64,000 bases of DNA, from the NCBI RefSeq assembly GCF_001577835.2, contig NC_029529.1, positions 10,799,380 through 10,863,379 of the forward strand. Reading direction: 5' to 3'. Positions 35,122-47,300 of this stretch are shown piece by piece. This DNA is from Coturnix japonica (lineage: Eukaryota; Chordata; Aves; Galliformes; Phasianidae). Within the stretch, counting starts at the first letter, position 1, and each line of letters opens with the position of its first letter. The notes below the pieces were generated by a model. It made no database searches. It was not told where the DNA came from and saw only the letters and a list, made by a program, of their open reading frames with translations. The position numbers were made by a program, and so were the translations under genes.

Positions 35122-38100
35122 TGCAGCTCACTCATAGGTATATTCAGACAACCTTCTTCTCCTTCACCTGTAACAATGGGAAGAAGAGTTAAAGCAGATT
35201 TCGGAATGAAGCAAGAAATGACCAAGTGTTCTGTCACTACCTGATATTCAGGATGGAGACATCTAACAGAGGCAACAGGTCACTGTGCTGTCACACAGCT
35301 GGATAACAAGCACCTCAGACACTGGAGATCTACACAGAGCAGCGGGGGGAGATGGGGACACACAGAAACAGCACCACTTATTCTTTACAGGAGGCAATGA
35401 GCTCTGCTAGACCCAGAGCAAGGACCAAGCAGGCTATGGGTTCTATGCTGAATGGTTTGGCTGCTCCTGCAGGTCCTCCTGGTGAAGAACAGAAGGCTTC
35501 CTGCAACTGAAAAGCCTTCTGTGTACGGCAGCCTGACACCAGGCGGGACAGGTGAAAGGAAACACTTGTGGCTCTCATTTCCCAGCACAGAGATGTGCCT
35601 TGGTGTAATGAGCACCTGAGCTTCCCCAGGAGAAACAAACGTCAACATATTCTGCTGCGTAGGAATAGAACAAAGCTATTGAGCAGCATCCCCAGTGAGT
35701 GCTGCAGCCCAGCCCTACAGCAGGCAGGAGAGCAAACACTTTCCTCTTTGTGGGAAAACGAATGCATATATTCAGATTAAAAATGGGCACATTTGGTTAC
35801 ATCGCAGTGGAAGAAGAGCTAACGTTAGCATTACCCGCAACAATAACAAACAATATCATAGATAGTTTTCAGGCCTCTCTCAGCCAGCGCTTCTTTAAAA
35901 ACAAAAATAGCAGAGGAAAGAAAGAACACCACATTCCAGCAGCCTTGGAAAAAGCTGCACGACCGTGTCATAAGAAGTTCTATCTGAGCAAATAAACATG
36001 ACAGCCCAGCCAACTTTCCATGACTGCACCGCCACAGCAACGTGCCCAAATCGCCCGACTCGACAATTGACTTCCCCAGCAGAAAAGAACTTCAAGTCAG
36101 CAGTGGTGTGAGCTCAGAGCCCTCCGGCTTCCAGCTCCAATAAGGAGGGGCTCAATGTTGTAGGGCTGCAGAGATCCCAGGAGGAAATGGAGCAGCGAGG
36201 AGTGACTCCAGGAATAGCCCTCACCTCACCAGGGCGGCTCACACAGGCATCCAGGGGTAGAGGCAACAGGATGGAGCACAGAGGAGCAAAGGAGTGGGGA
36301 AAAGCAGCTCAGCACAGGAGAGCTGAGCTTTCAGGGCTGTAGCTATGAAGCACTTGTATCCAAGCACTCTGGCATTTATTCTGCTACAGCACATCAAGTA
36401 CAAGATCTCGCTCCAGGCAATTGAATCCAGGCTGCAAAACACCATGCAAATCCAATGAAATCAATAATGTAGAAGCCGTATCCTCCTCCAGAGCCCTCAT
36501 TCCAAAGACCTCATCTGCCCTTCCCAGCACCTGAGAGAACTCCTTGAGGCCGTCAGATCCCAACCTGCTGCAGCACACAGCGGGCACCCGGCAATGGCAG
36601 GATGAGAGGGGAAGGAGAGAAAGAGCAGTGGGTTTGGCTGTGGCAGCAATGAGCAGAGCATTGCTTTGCTGGCACCAAAGGGAGCCGGCCCATCAATGGG
36701 GTCAAGGTACGAGGCCACAGCCACGGGCTGAGCAAATGATTTACTGGAATGGAGCAACAGCAGCTTCTGCCATTGTGGTGCTGGTGGAGAGGGCAGGAGT
36801 TGGTGAGGTGATCTCCAAGTACTGAGCTGGGAGCAGCAGCCTTCCCTCCTCAGCACTGCGGTGATGCTGCTGGGTCACAGCTTGAATCAGCCCCTGAGAA
36901 CAGTGCTGCCCATGAGGCAGGAAGCCATTAAGCTGCCAGGGCACAGCAGAGTGCTTCTAACACCTGGGACTCCTCCTGCAAACAGCGTGCGATGAAACGG
37001 GGCTGCTTCTCAGACCCAAATGGACACCATCATCCTAATGCTGCTCTGAAGGCTCACTTCTGTGAGGCGTCACAAGCCACACCACTGTCATCCAGACTGG
37101 GATGAGAACAAGAGAAAAAAGGTAGTAATTATACTGCCAGCCCCAGCAATTCCCCTTCTATTGCAGCAGCGACCCCAGGAGCCGCTGATTACAAAGAGCT
37201 CTCCGTGCTTTTAAAGCAGTTCCTTTCTCTCTTCTTTCAGCATCTGAACACTGCCCTTCGCTCCCCTGCCAGAGCATATGGAGGGTCAGAACAATGACCA
37301 CAAGGGTTCAAACAATGCAGGAAATCCCATTGCCCGCAGTGCCAAAGGACGTGCTGGCAGCACATGAAACAGTCTGATCTGTGAGCAACAAAGCTGTCTG
37401 GTAATCAGTTTAATTGGAGACAAGCAGAAAACGATAGTGTGCGTTTCAGATGACTTTTCTGTCCTCTAGCAGCCGACATTTTGTCTCCCATTGGTAAAGG
37501 GCACAAAATATACATCCCTGGGGGGGGGGTTGATGCACCCAAAGCTTGCAATGAAATAGACAGCAACGTGCTGCTGCAGATTAACACTGCTGCATGTACT
37601 GGGTCTGATGGCTCTGCTCAGGTCCTGGACGCCTCACCTGATGATGCTGCATGAAAAGGACTTCCTAGGAAAGGAAATAATTGCACAACATAGCTGATAA
37701 TTACAAATAATTACAAGCAGCACCAGGGAGGCGCTCTCTGAGCTCTGAAGGCTGCTTGCTCCTGCAGCACAGCAAGGGCAGCTGTCCCCACTCCAAGCAG
37801 AGGAACCAAACAAACCCCTTTCCTGTCCCACAGAACAAACAGGGCTCCCCAGTGTAACTCACCTCCATGGGGCACTGACTCTCCTCTTGTACAGCACAGC
37901 TTGGCAGATTTGATCTGCATTAAACCAGTGCAACTTGTGCAGCAAGGTGCCAAGCTGCAGCCAAACCAAAGGGACAAACCATCATTACCAATCAGCTGGT
38001 GCAGAGAACTGCACAAAGTCAGCTGTATGATAACAGGAGCCATTTAAGTGTATGGTGTGATGGAAGGTTTCACTCATTTTCCACCCATAAAATGCCCAAG

Positions 38101-38749
38101 CAAGGTCCTAAATGCAGCAATCTCACAAGATAGTGATTCTGTGATAGTGCTTCTTCCTGGAAACTTTCTAGCAATATTATCACACCCAGGTCTGACACTC
38201 AGTGTGTTCACATCTTTCATAGAATGATGGGGTCAGATTGAGACTGGTCCTTTTAGGAACACAGATACAGTATTTGCATTAAAGGTTTATTTGTTTCAAA
38301 CACCCTACAAGCTCCTGTCAGCCAAACAGCTGAATCCCCACCCTGTAATCCCTGGTGACAAAACAGCTCCCAAACATTGCCCTGCATTAAGATGCAACAT
38401 CCCCACTGGGGCTGCCACCTACAAGCTGACTGCGGTGTGATGTGAGCTCACTGGGCACTCACCTGCTGCTACACAAAGTCAGTGCATCATTTATTGGGTC
38501 CCTTTATTGCAGTCCTACTTACATTAGCATCCAACCAAGAGGAATTAACACTTCAGATTTCCCCTGAGCGAGATGTTTCCTCTCTGAATACACTCAGGCT
38601 GCACTCTGAAGCGTACAGTCCTATGGGGTCATCTGCAGCCCATATCTCTTCCTTGACAAAGCCACAGCCCTGGCATAACACAGAGCTGCCACAAACTGAC
38701 TTCTGGCTCTGGGGGCACCTCCTGTGATCCTTATGGCCTTGGTAAGGAT

Positions 38750-38985
38750 GCAGTCTGCAACCCAGAGTTGGAAGGGATCTCTGAAAGCCATCTAGTCCCA
38801 CTCCCCTGCAATGCACAGGGACAGCACAGCTAAATCAGTCTGCCCAGAGCCTGATATGTCCTGAAAGCCTCCAGGGATGAGGCATCAACCACATCACTGG
38901 GCAACCTGCTGCAGTGCCTCACCAACCTCACTGTGGTCCTTATATCCAACAGAAATCCACCCTCTTTGTAGTACCAACACATCAA
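38750..38985 (-). mobile_element. CR1 LINE fragment
   Basis: The + strand matches the reverse complement of the avian CR1 3' region. Diagnostic pieces are GAGTTGGAAGGGATCTCTGA, CATCTAGTCCCACTCCCCTG, GGGCAACCTGCTGCAGTGCC and TCCTTATATCCAAC. Only about 235 bp remain, without the 5' body or terminal octamers, so it is an old truncated copy oriented on the minus strand. Confidence 0.85.
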
Positions 38986-39212
38986 AGCTACGTGGAACAG
39001 GTTACGTCAGTGATAATAACCAAGCAACAGAAACACAAGCAGTTTATCAGCACCCAGGTATCAAAGCCACCCAACTGCTGCAGATCCCATGTGAGCCTGT
39101 GGGGTCAGCCCCAACCCACTGCAGATATAGCCTGTATCAGAGCCTCAGTGACAGCCTGGAGTCCAGCTCCCCGGGCTGCCCCTTTGCTGGAGCCTGTGAC
39201 GGGCATCACCCC

Positions 39213-40489
39213 CAGCACGGCATAGATCCCCCCCAGCACGGCATAGATCCCCCCCCAGCCCCATAGATCCCCCCCAGCCCCATAGATCCCCCCCCAGCCC
39301 CATAGATCCCCCCAGCACCCCATAACCCCCCCCAGCACGCATCAGACCCCCCCACGCACGGCATAGATCCCCCCCCAGCACGGCATAGATCCCCCCAGCC
39401 GGCACACGAATCCTCCCATCACGCATAGATCCCCAGCACGCATAGATCCCCCCAGCACAGCATTAAGATCCCCCCAGCACGGCATAGATCCCCCCAGCAC
39501 GGGCATAGATCCCCCCCAGCACGGGCATAGATCCCCCAGCACGCACAATCCCCCCCAGCCGCCCAATCCCCCCCAGCATCGCACAATCCCCCCAGCACGG
39601 CACATAAATTCCCCCAGCACGGCACAGATCCCCCCCAGCACGGCACAGATCCCCCCCAGCACGGCACAGATCCCCCCAGCACGGCACATAATCCCCAGCA
39701 CGGCATAATCCCCCCCAGCACCTCATATACTCCCCCAGCACCCCATATACCCCCCCAGCACCCCATATATCCCCACCCAGCACCGCAATTAGACCCCCCA
39801 GCACGATATATCCCCCCCCAGCACGCATAGAGTCCCCCCAGCACGCATAGATCCCCCCCAGCACGGCATAGATCCCACACGCATAGATCCCCCCAGCACG
39901 GCATAGATCCCCCCACACGGCATAAGATCCCCATGGCACGGCATAGACCCCCCAGCTCGCACAGATCGCCCCAGCACGCATAATCCCCCCCAGCACGCAT
40001 AGATCCCTCCAGCATGCACAGGACCCCCCCACACGGCACAGATCCCCCCCAGCACTGCATAGAGTCCCCACCAGCATAGATCCCCCCCAGCCGCATAGAT
40101 CCCCCCAGCTCGCATAGAACCCCCCAGCACGCACAGATCCCCCAGCCCCATAGATCCCCCCCAGCCCCATAGATCCCCCCCCCAGCCCCATAGATCCCCC
40201 CAGCACCCATACGATCCCCCCAGCACGGCATAGATCCCCCAGCACGGCATAGAACCCCCCCAGCACGGCATAGATCCCCCCAGCACGGCATAGATCCCCC
40301 CAGCACGGCCATAATCCCCCCCAGCCACGGCATAGATCCCCCCCCAGCACGGGCATAGATCCCCAGCACGGCAACAGGAACTCCCCCCAGCACGCATAGA
40401 ACCCCCAAGCACGGGGGCATAATCCCCAAGCACGCATAGATCCCCCAGCACGGCATAGAACCCCCCAGCACGGCATAGATTCCCCCCAG
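39213..40489. repeat. 20-bp G-rich minisatellite, about 64 copies
   Basis: A tandem array of CAGCACGGCATAGATCCCCC on the + strand; on the FAM234A transcript strand each unit carries a run of 5-8 G. Perfect neighbouring 20-mers occur at about 40261-40310. Elsewhere units vary: CAGCCCCATAGATCC, loss of GG in CACGCATAG, ACAGATC for ATAGATC. It begins about 33 bp inside intron 1 of FAM234A, next to the promoter. Absence of stop codons in two minus frames produces accidental open frames of more than 330 codons. Confidence 0.95.
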
Positions 40490-40521
40490 GCTCATCCTAC
40501 AGGCCCAGCCTCCGCACTCAC

Positions 40522-40661
40522 CGCGCCGCCATCACCGTCATTTCCGCCTCCGTTCCCCGCACGGCGCCGGCCGGATGTAACGTCAAAAGGCGGAAGCGGA
40601 ACAAGTGAAGCGGAAGAAGGAAGCGGAAGAGCGGTGCGAGGAGGAAACACGTGTCTTTAAT
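40522..40661 (-). promoter_or_regulatory. FAM234A promoter and non-coding exon 1
   Basis: A minus-strand donor GCGCG|GTGAGT at 40522/40521 ends a probable 5' UTR exon. Upstream (higher coordinates) lie an ETS-type CCGGAT (40571), an ATF/CREB-like TAACGTCA (40578-40585) and four GGAAG cores (starting 40592, 40612, 40619, 40625), most as GCGGAAG. A CACGTG E-box follows near 40649. A YY1-like GCCGCCAT motif lies at the start of the exon. This is the pattern of a TATA-less housekeeping promoter. Confidence 0.6.
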
Positions 40662-41158
40662 ACGGGTACAGAGCGGTCAGTACCGACACCAGCCTCCCTG
40701 ATGGCAAAGAAAGGCAGAACTCCGGGTATGGGATGAAGCCCCACACACAGCGCAGCAGCCGCTCCAACTTGGGCTGTTCTGCAGCACTAAGTCAGAAAAA
40801 CCCACTGTTGATCCCATCCACATCACAAAGATCAACAGCTGACAGAGGGTCAAACTGCACCCGGCACAGCAAGGCGACTCTGGAGGTGTAAGAATGAAGT
40901 GGTTGAACACTAAAAAGCTTTTCGATTTACCATGTACAAGCAAAGAATTGACATGAATCCAATCAGAAGCAGCGCTTACTGCTGTTCTCAAGTACCAGCT
41001 GTGTAAAGGGGCAGGGAGATCTCTTGTTAAAGGGCTGAAGTGTTAACAAATAGCAGCGTAGGTACCCAACCACAGCACTACCTCTACTGCCATGTCCATT
41101 GCAGCAGCACAAACACAGCGCGTGAACCGCCCACCTGCATTGAAAAGGAGCCATCAGA
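40662..41158. other. Spacer between LUC7L 3' end and FAM234A promoter
   Basis: About 500 bp with no recognisable exon or repeat. LUC7L and FAM234A are tandem on the minus strand, so LUC7L transcription runs toward the FAM234A promoter here. An ATTAAA on the minus strand at 40656-40661 could be a read-through poly(A) signal. Confidence 0.5.
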
Positions 41159-41169
41159 TTTATTTTATT
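41159..41169 (-). terminator. LUC7L poly(A) signals (two overlapping AATAAA)
   Basis: The + strand TTTATTTTATT reads as two overlapping AATAAA signals on the coding strand, about 200 bp after the LUC7L stop. Confidence 0.75.
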
Positions 41170-41369
41170 CCTACTAAACCAAAATCCTGTTAAACAGTAC
41201 GGGAATGGGGGGGGGGGGGTGTCTCTACAAACTCACAGCTATCAGCCAAACAATAAAAAGTCAGAACTACAAAAGATGAGTCGTATTCAGTAAATATAAA
41301 TGGGGAAATTTCGGCTTTGTGTAGAATGTTTATCGGACTATTTACAGTGCAACACCGATCGTTTTGAGT

Positions 41370-44300
41370 TCAGATCTCGCCAGCTTCTCTCTCCTCTGAT
41401 CTCTTGGAACGAGATTTGCCATTGGTGCTCTCGTGCCGCCTCTCAGAAGAGCTCTTCTCTTTCCTCTCTCTGTCTCGTGACTTCTCTCTTGAAGATCGAT
41501 CCCTAGAAGATCTGAAGTACAAAGCAAACCATCACTATATGCTTCACGGCTGAAAGAATCTACACGAAATGCACATCAAAATGGCAAAATCTTTGCTAAT
41601 GGGGCCGTGCTGTAACAGGTTTCTTACAAAAGTGTGCCTGGGTCCTGCAGTGTCAGGAGTAGTGATGCCCCAGGTGCAAACTCTGGTCCCTCTACAAGCT
41701 TTTATGGAATACAACACAGTTCTGCAGTGCTGACTGCACTGTGCAGCCTCTGTCAGTCCCTCAAGGTGTTCCCTGGGCCCCTTCTTAGTTTACTGCACCA
41801 TACTATAAAGCACTTCTAATCTTTTTCTCATCACTGTTTGTGTCTTTTACAGTGTGTTCTGCTTATGCTCTAAGCCAGTGGCCTTCTGTTCAACTGCTTT
41901 AAATGCCAGCTGTATTCATCCTTCAGATTCAAAGGCTTGCTCAGTCCTGGGCTTTTGTCACTTTGCACTTGATAAGCACCATCTTTAACATCCTGGGTTC
42001 AAAGTCAGGATGGCAGAGATTTTTATTCAGAAACCACAACAAGGACAAATCTGTTCACAGTCTGCCCAAATGAGAGCTACAGATTTTCAGTGGCTCTTCG
42101 CTGTGTCAGCCCACTCAGAATTAAACAGAGGGTTTCATACTAGATCCCATTTTAGAAGGCTTTTATGCTTTATGTTTCATGCCAACTGTATATCAATCAA
42201 TCAACTTATCAATGAGGTGCTGGCCCGTAGCTGACTCAAGCAGCCCATACTCCTTCAGAATTAGGCAGAGGCTTTCAAGACCCTGCACAGCACAGCGTAT
42301 TCTAGAACTCGGTACTCAGGTCTCTCTGCAGTCATAAGCAGAAGACCTGGCAGGTACCTTATGGATTCCAGCTTCCACTCACGTTGATTCTAATGTTTGG
42401 AACTATTGCACAGATATATCAAAATCTTACAGCCCTCTGTATCACACATGTCACCTTCACTGCCTTAGATTGTGCCATTTAACCACAAGACAGGAGACAA
42501 CACAAGTCTGTCTGATCTGATCAACTCTTATCCCATCCCCATGCTGCCTGTTGCCAATAGCTCTCTTACCCTCAAACCTCCAGATCCTGTGATGGGCTCG
42601 AAGTGAGACTTCAGACCAGCAGAACCAAAATATACATTCCATTAATTCTCAGAGTGAAAACAGAAGCTGCACTTTCAAGGTATCTCATCCACTTTTTGTT
42701 TCTTAAATTGTCTCACCTCTCCCCAGTTCTCAGTAATTTTGTGGAGTTATGTCAGTGAGCCAAATCCTCCTACAGCCTCAACAGGCTGATCTGAATGTGT
42801 TCAAGGTTTTCAAAGCAATCCCTTACCTGCTCTTTAGTAATAGTTATTACAGGGTCTTCCTCACTTCCTAATTGTCCAACCTTCTTTTCTTTTTTTTTCC
42901 ATGTTCAAGACAGATTTAAAAAAGGACTTTAGTATCTCAGCCATTGGAGAATCAACAGTATTTACAACCCCCCTCCCCCTCAGTTATTAACAGACACATC
43001 TTTTTCAGATTGTTATTCCCCTCCCATTCATCAGGTACCTTTAAAACCTGTTCTCACCCTTTAGTTCAAGCAACACAATACACAACAGTAGGTTTGTTTC
43101 TACTGGTGGTCCCTAATCAGATGAGATACTGCTGAAGAACTCCCCTATTAACTGATAGCACTAAAATAAAGGCTAGATCTAACTTCAGCAAACACCCGGT
43201 CATATACTTGCTCCCGGGTTTAGAAAGGTTGCAGGGAAATGCAATGTTTCATTTCAGTCTTGCTAATACAACTACATATACAGGCTGGCTTCATCTTTCC
43301 TCCAACAGAGTGGGTGTTTTGCTAAGTCTCAGGAGAGACTTAAAGCCATTTTTCAGACTATAGGATTTCTCTTTGGTGACAGCAGAATGGTACGCTCCTC
43401 CTTTCTCCTTCCCTCAAGATTTCTAATAACTGTCTCTCAACCTGCATTCTTGTTACCCTAACAGAAGACTTCCCTTAGTTCCCACACCATACACTTCTAT
43501 TTCCCATGCCACTGAGAGCAAGAAGGTGGGAAGCAGAAGACAACCACAGAAATGTAATGCCAACACTGCCTCCATTACTTGTCATTTATACACCTGGGGA
43601 GGCTGTGTGAGCACCAGCAGGCCTTTGAGCTGCTGCTTATGCAGGAAAACCAGCAGTTTCTCAAGGCTCAGCAATGCAGATCAGAGAATGACAGTACTAT
43701 CTCCTAGACTCTGCTCTTAAGCTGAGACTTCACTGTACAGTTAATGCTCTCATGTGAAAGCATCTACAAACTGCCCCTGGGAAATACTGCTTTGGCTCAG
43801 GAACCATAAGCACCCAGCTTGAGAAAGTGGTAGTAGTCCTGCCCACTCTAAGGGATCAGAGGTTGCTCACTTATGTCGGGGACTCCCCTTTTCAGAAGCA
43901 CTTGTATGAGGAATACATACTTGTGTTTGGAACTCCTGTCTCTGGACCCCCGGCGGTGACCTCTGCTGTGGCTGCGGGAGCGGCTCCGGTGGCGTCTGTG
44001 TCGGTCTCGGGACCTGGAGCGGGACTTCCGCCGCTCACGGGAAGCCGACCTGGAGCGCCTTCGCCTCCTGTCCCGCGAGCGTGATCTGAAGAGGGCACAG
44101 ACTGCCTCAGATTCAAGAGATAGGCCAGTGCATCGCATCTGTACACCTGCACCCATCCCTCAGACATTCCAGAGTCACACAAGTCCAGAGCATCAGCCCT
44201 CACCCCCATCCCTGCCAACACAGAGGCAAATCACCCACAGGGTGAAGAGCCTTTCCTGGGCTGACGCTACCAACAAAACACCAAAGGGTAAATTCAAGTT

Positions 44301-47300
44301 GCTGGGAAGCTTATGAAAATCACTCCCACCACTGATGTGTTGATGCCTAGAGCACAGCTTACCACCAGTGATACAGGCCTCACTTTGGCTGAAGAAGTTA
44401 GTTATATGTGACATTGCCATAACCTCAATGGCAGCCTGCCAAAGAGAGCATCCCCCTAATGAAAACACTGTACTTTCAAAGCAGATTTGTTTCCATCTGC
44501 ACTAAAAACCAAATAAAGGGTGCCAACATATATGTAGAAAGGTAGAGAAGATCTCGAGGTGCATGATTGCTTACAGAATGTTGTCATACCATTAAGGCAA
44601 AGTCTTCACAGGGATGGGAGCTTTAATAACAAATATCTGTATTTTTGCATGTGAGGTATTACATATAATGGGTACGTTTCATACTTTAGAACTATCAAAG
44701 TACATGAGACATTTATTAGCAAAGATACTGAGTGCATTCTTAGGCTGGTAGTGCAGAGCACATCGCTCCCTTTCTCTGGCTGGGCTAACCTACACCTGAC
44801 TTCAGCTGCACAGTACTACAGAATGGCCCAAGCAGAAGTTCCCACTTCTTTCAGGGAGCACAATGAAAAGACTGAGGCACAGCATCAATTCCATTTACAA
44901 GACCTCAGTGACAAGATGAAAACACAAACAGGTAGTTGGGAGAGCTGCACACTCACCTTCGACGATCTCTATTTCTCGATCCAGACCTAAAAGGAAGAGG
45001 AGAGTTAAGTGAGAGAAGGCATGGCATGGTTTTTATGTTTCTTTTACCCACATGAGCTTCAGTTCTGGGGGGAGGAGGTGGGACTTGTCAAAAAAGCAAA
45101 GAACAGGACAGCAGCACCAGTTCCACACAGAGCTTGTTGGGACAGCTCACTGACTCCACAAAGAGCTTTCTAGCAAAGCAGGAAGGATTTACCAACCAAT
45201 CCCACTCTATTAATACAGTATTACAGTGCACCTTTCTAACTTCACATTTACCCTCTGTGGTCTAAAGTCAGCTAGGTGAACACTGTCGTGAAAAAGTGCC
45301 ACTCTCCAGCAGTGTGGAGGCACTGAACAGCGTTCTCACTTTGGTTCCTTAGAGGTGGCTGCACATTTAAGAAATAAATGGTTTTAATAAAGGAAAAACA
45401 CAGTGTTCTCTCCCTAATCATGAGGATTTAACAAACATTCAGTGGAAATTTCCATCAATTATTTTTTTCCTGCTGAGGAAAGATGAACTAGGAAGAAAAA
45501 AAAAGAGGAAGCAAAAGTGAATAACTGTTACTGAGGAGTACAGAGATACATAGGAAATTCTTCACCCCAGATCATATAAATCCAATTGTGAAGAACCATC
45601 CAGGCTTCATTTATTCTCACATCTCCGTGGCATGTTCAGCTTAACAGCGTGCCAGCTCCCCAGAGAATTACAGTCTGAAGAGATCACCGAGTCACCAGCA
45701 ACACCAAATGACACAGGACTGTATTTACCACTATGGGTGACAATCCAGTTCACTCATTCCTCTATGGAAATCAGTTTATTTGACAGACCAATTAAGTTAC
45801 AGTTTCGCAAGCCCATCTACAGGCTTCCATGACGTGACACAGTGCCTGTAAGTCACCAAGACTTCTCAAAGTCAAGTGGTATTGTTCCCCTTACTGGTTA
45901 ACACCACTGAGATACTGCACATGAAGGCAGGGCAATAAGAGTTACAAAGGAACATGTTTTAAGTGGTTCTTTAAGTATCAAGTTCTGCTTGAGAAGCAGT
46001 CTCTTAAGTCAGTTGAAGTCATTGATGTGTTTTTGATGGAGAAACACCCCCGTAAGCATGGCAATACACAGCACCCAGAGGAGCAGGTACTTAGAAATCA
46101 AGAAATCTGAGCTCTCATCCCAACAACCACTGGGAGAACTATCTTCCTTCCTTGGGTCAAGTTCTCATTTTGAAGAAGAAAACAATCTGACCTCCTCTAT
46201 ACTTTACTCCTGGCTCCACTATGTGGTTTTCTTTACCATCTGAATTGAAGAGTACAGAGATGTCTCCACACAGAGTGAGGTCAAAGGCTGGCCACAGTCT
46301 TTAAGTAGTGCAAAATACCAAACCAGCAAGAGCTCAGACCCTAGGCCAACTCAACACAGTTCTTGATCTGACATCAGGCAATCCACACCAAGAGGGAACC
46401 TTTATGAAACACCCTAACTAGGGAATGCACAACAATTTGGGGCTTACACCAAGCCACACACCACAGGAAAACAAGCTGCCTCAGTTCTGGTATTTGTTTG
46501 CAAGCATTTCCAGAAACGTATACCCAGAGGCACACTGTGGTCATGCACCTCAAGCATCTTGCAGCCAGATGGCTGAAACACTCTTCAGCTGACATCAGAA
46601 AAGAGCTCTCCACAGGCAGTAAGGTGGCTTTTTGGATTCACAAAGTACAAGACTGTAAGGAGAAACATACCAAGTTACTGGGGAAGTGCTGTAACAAGAA
46701 CAGCAACATTCCTACTCAGCCACTTCCTTTGCACAACCAGTGCAAATAACCACCCTCTTCACACCACATTGTTTAACTGAATCATTTACGCACATGGAAG
46801 AATTAGTTTTTCCAGTTTAGCTGGCAAGAGGCTTGTCAAGAGAATACCAACGGTGAAGCCATTCTGTATGGGAACTGTTGAGTCACAGCCTGAACCACTG
46901 ATTGAGCACCTGGGGAAAGGATCTGGACAGCCCTGGGAGCACAGGTGAAGGCAACTCAGCTGTGTGATGGAAGGGGCAGAGCCTGGCTGTGCCTCTCTCA
47001 GACCCCATTTAAGGGCTGACTGCGATGGATGCAGCAACAGCTGCTGCTTTCCTGTGGTATTCAGAACTAAGAAATCAGATTATTTCAAAACCAGCTTCAC
47101 AAAGCAGTTACCAGCTTTCACTTACCGCCTGCCCATTCTCTCCTCTCGTTCCCTTTCTTCTCTCCGTCTCAAACGATCCTGGTTTCTCTTCTCTTGCTTT
47201 TCTGCCACTGTTTTCTAGGAAAAAAGTTCACACAGTATTTCAATACAGTAGAATATCAGAAAGATCTGCAAGGAGTTTACTCAGGTGGTAAGTCAAAGTT

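Larger units (their letters stand above)
35168..40521 (-). other. FAM234A intron 1
   Basis: Runs from the donor of the non-coding first exon (GTGAGT, reading down from 40521) to the acceptor before the start exon (35168-35169). It contains a CR1 fragment at 38750-38985 and a 1.28-kb minisatellite at 39213-40489. The rest holds no supported exon. Confidence 0.6.

Noticed and set aside
39419-40495. Open frames of 358 and 337 codons on the minus strand
   Set aside because: They lie wholly within the 20-bp minisatellite; two overlapping frames are open because the unit lacks stops, and the peptide is only a repeat of the array. No start context or splice support.
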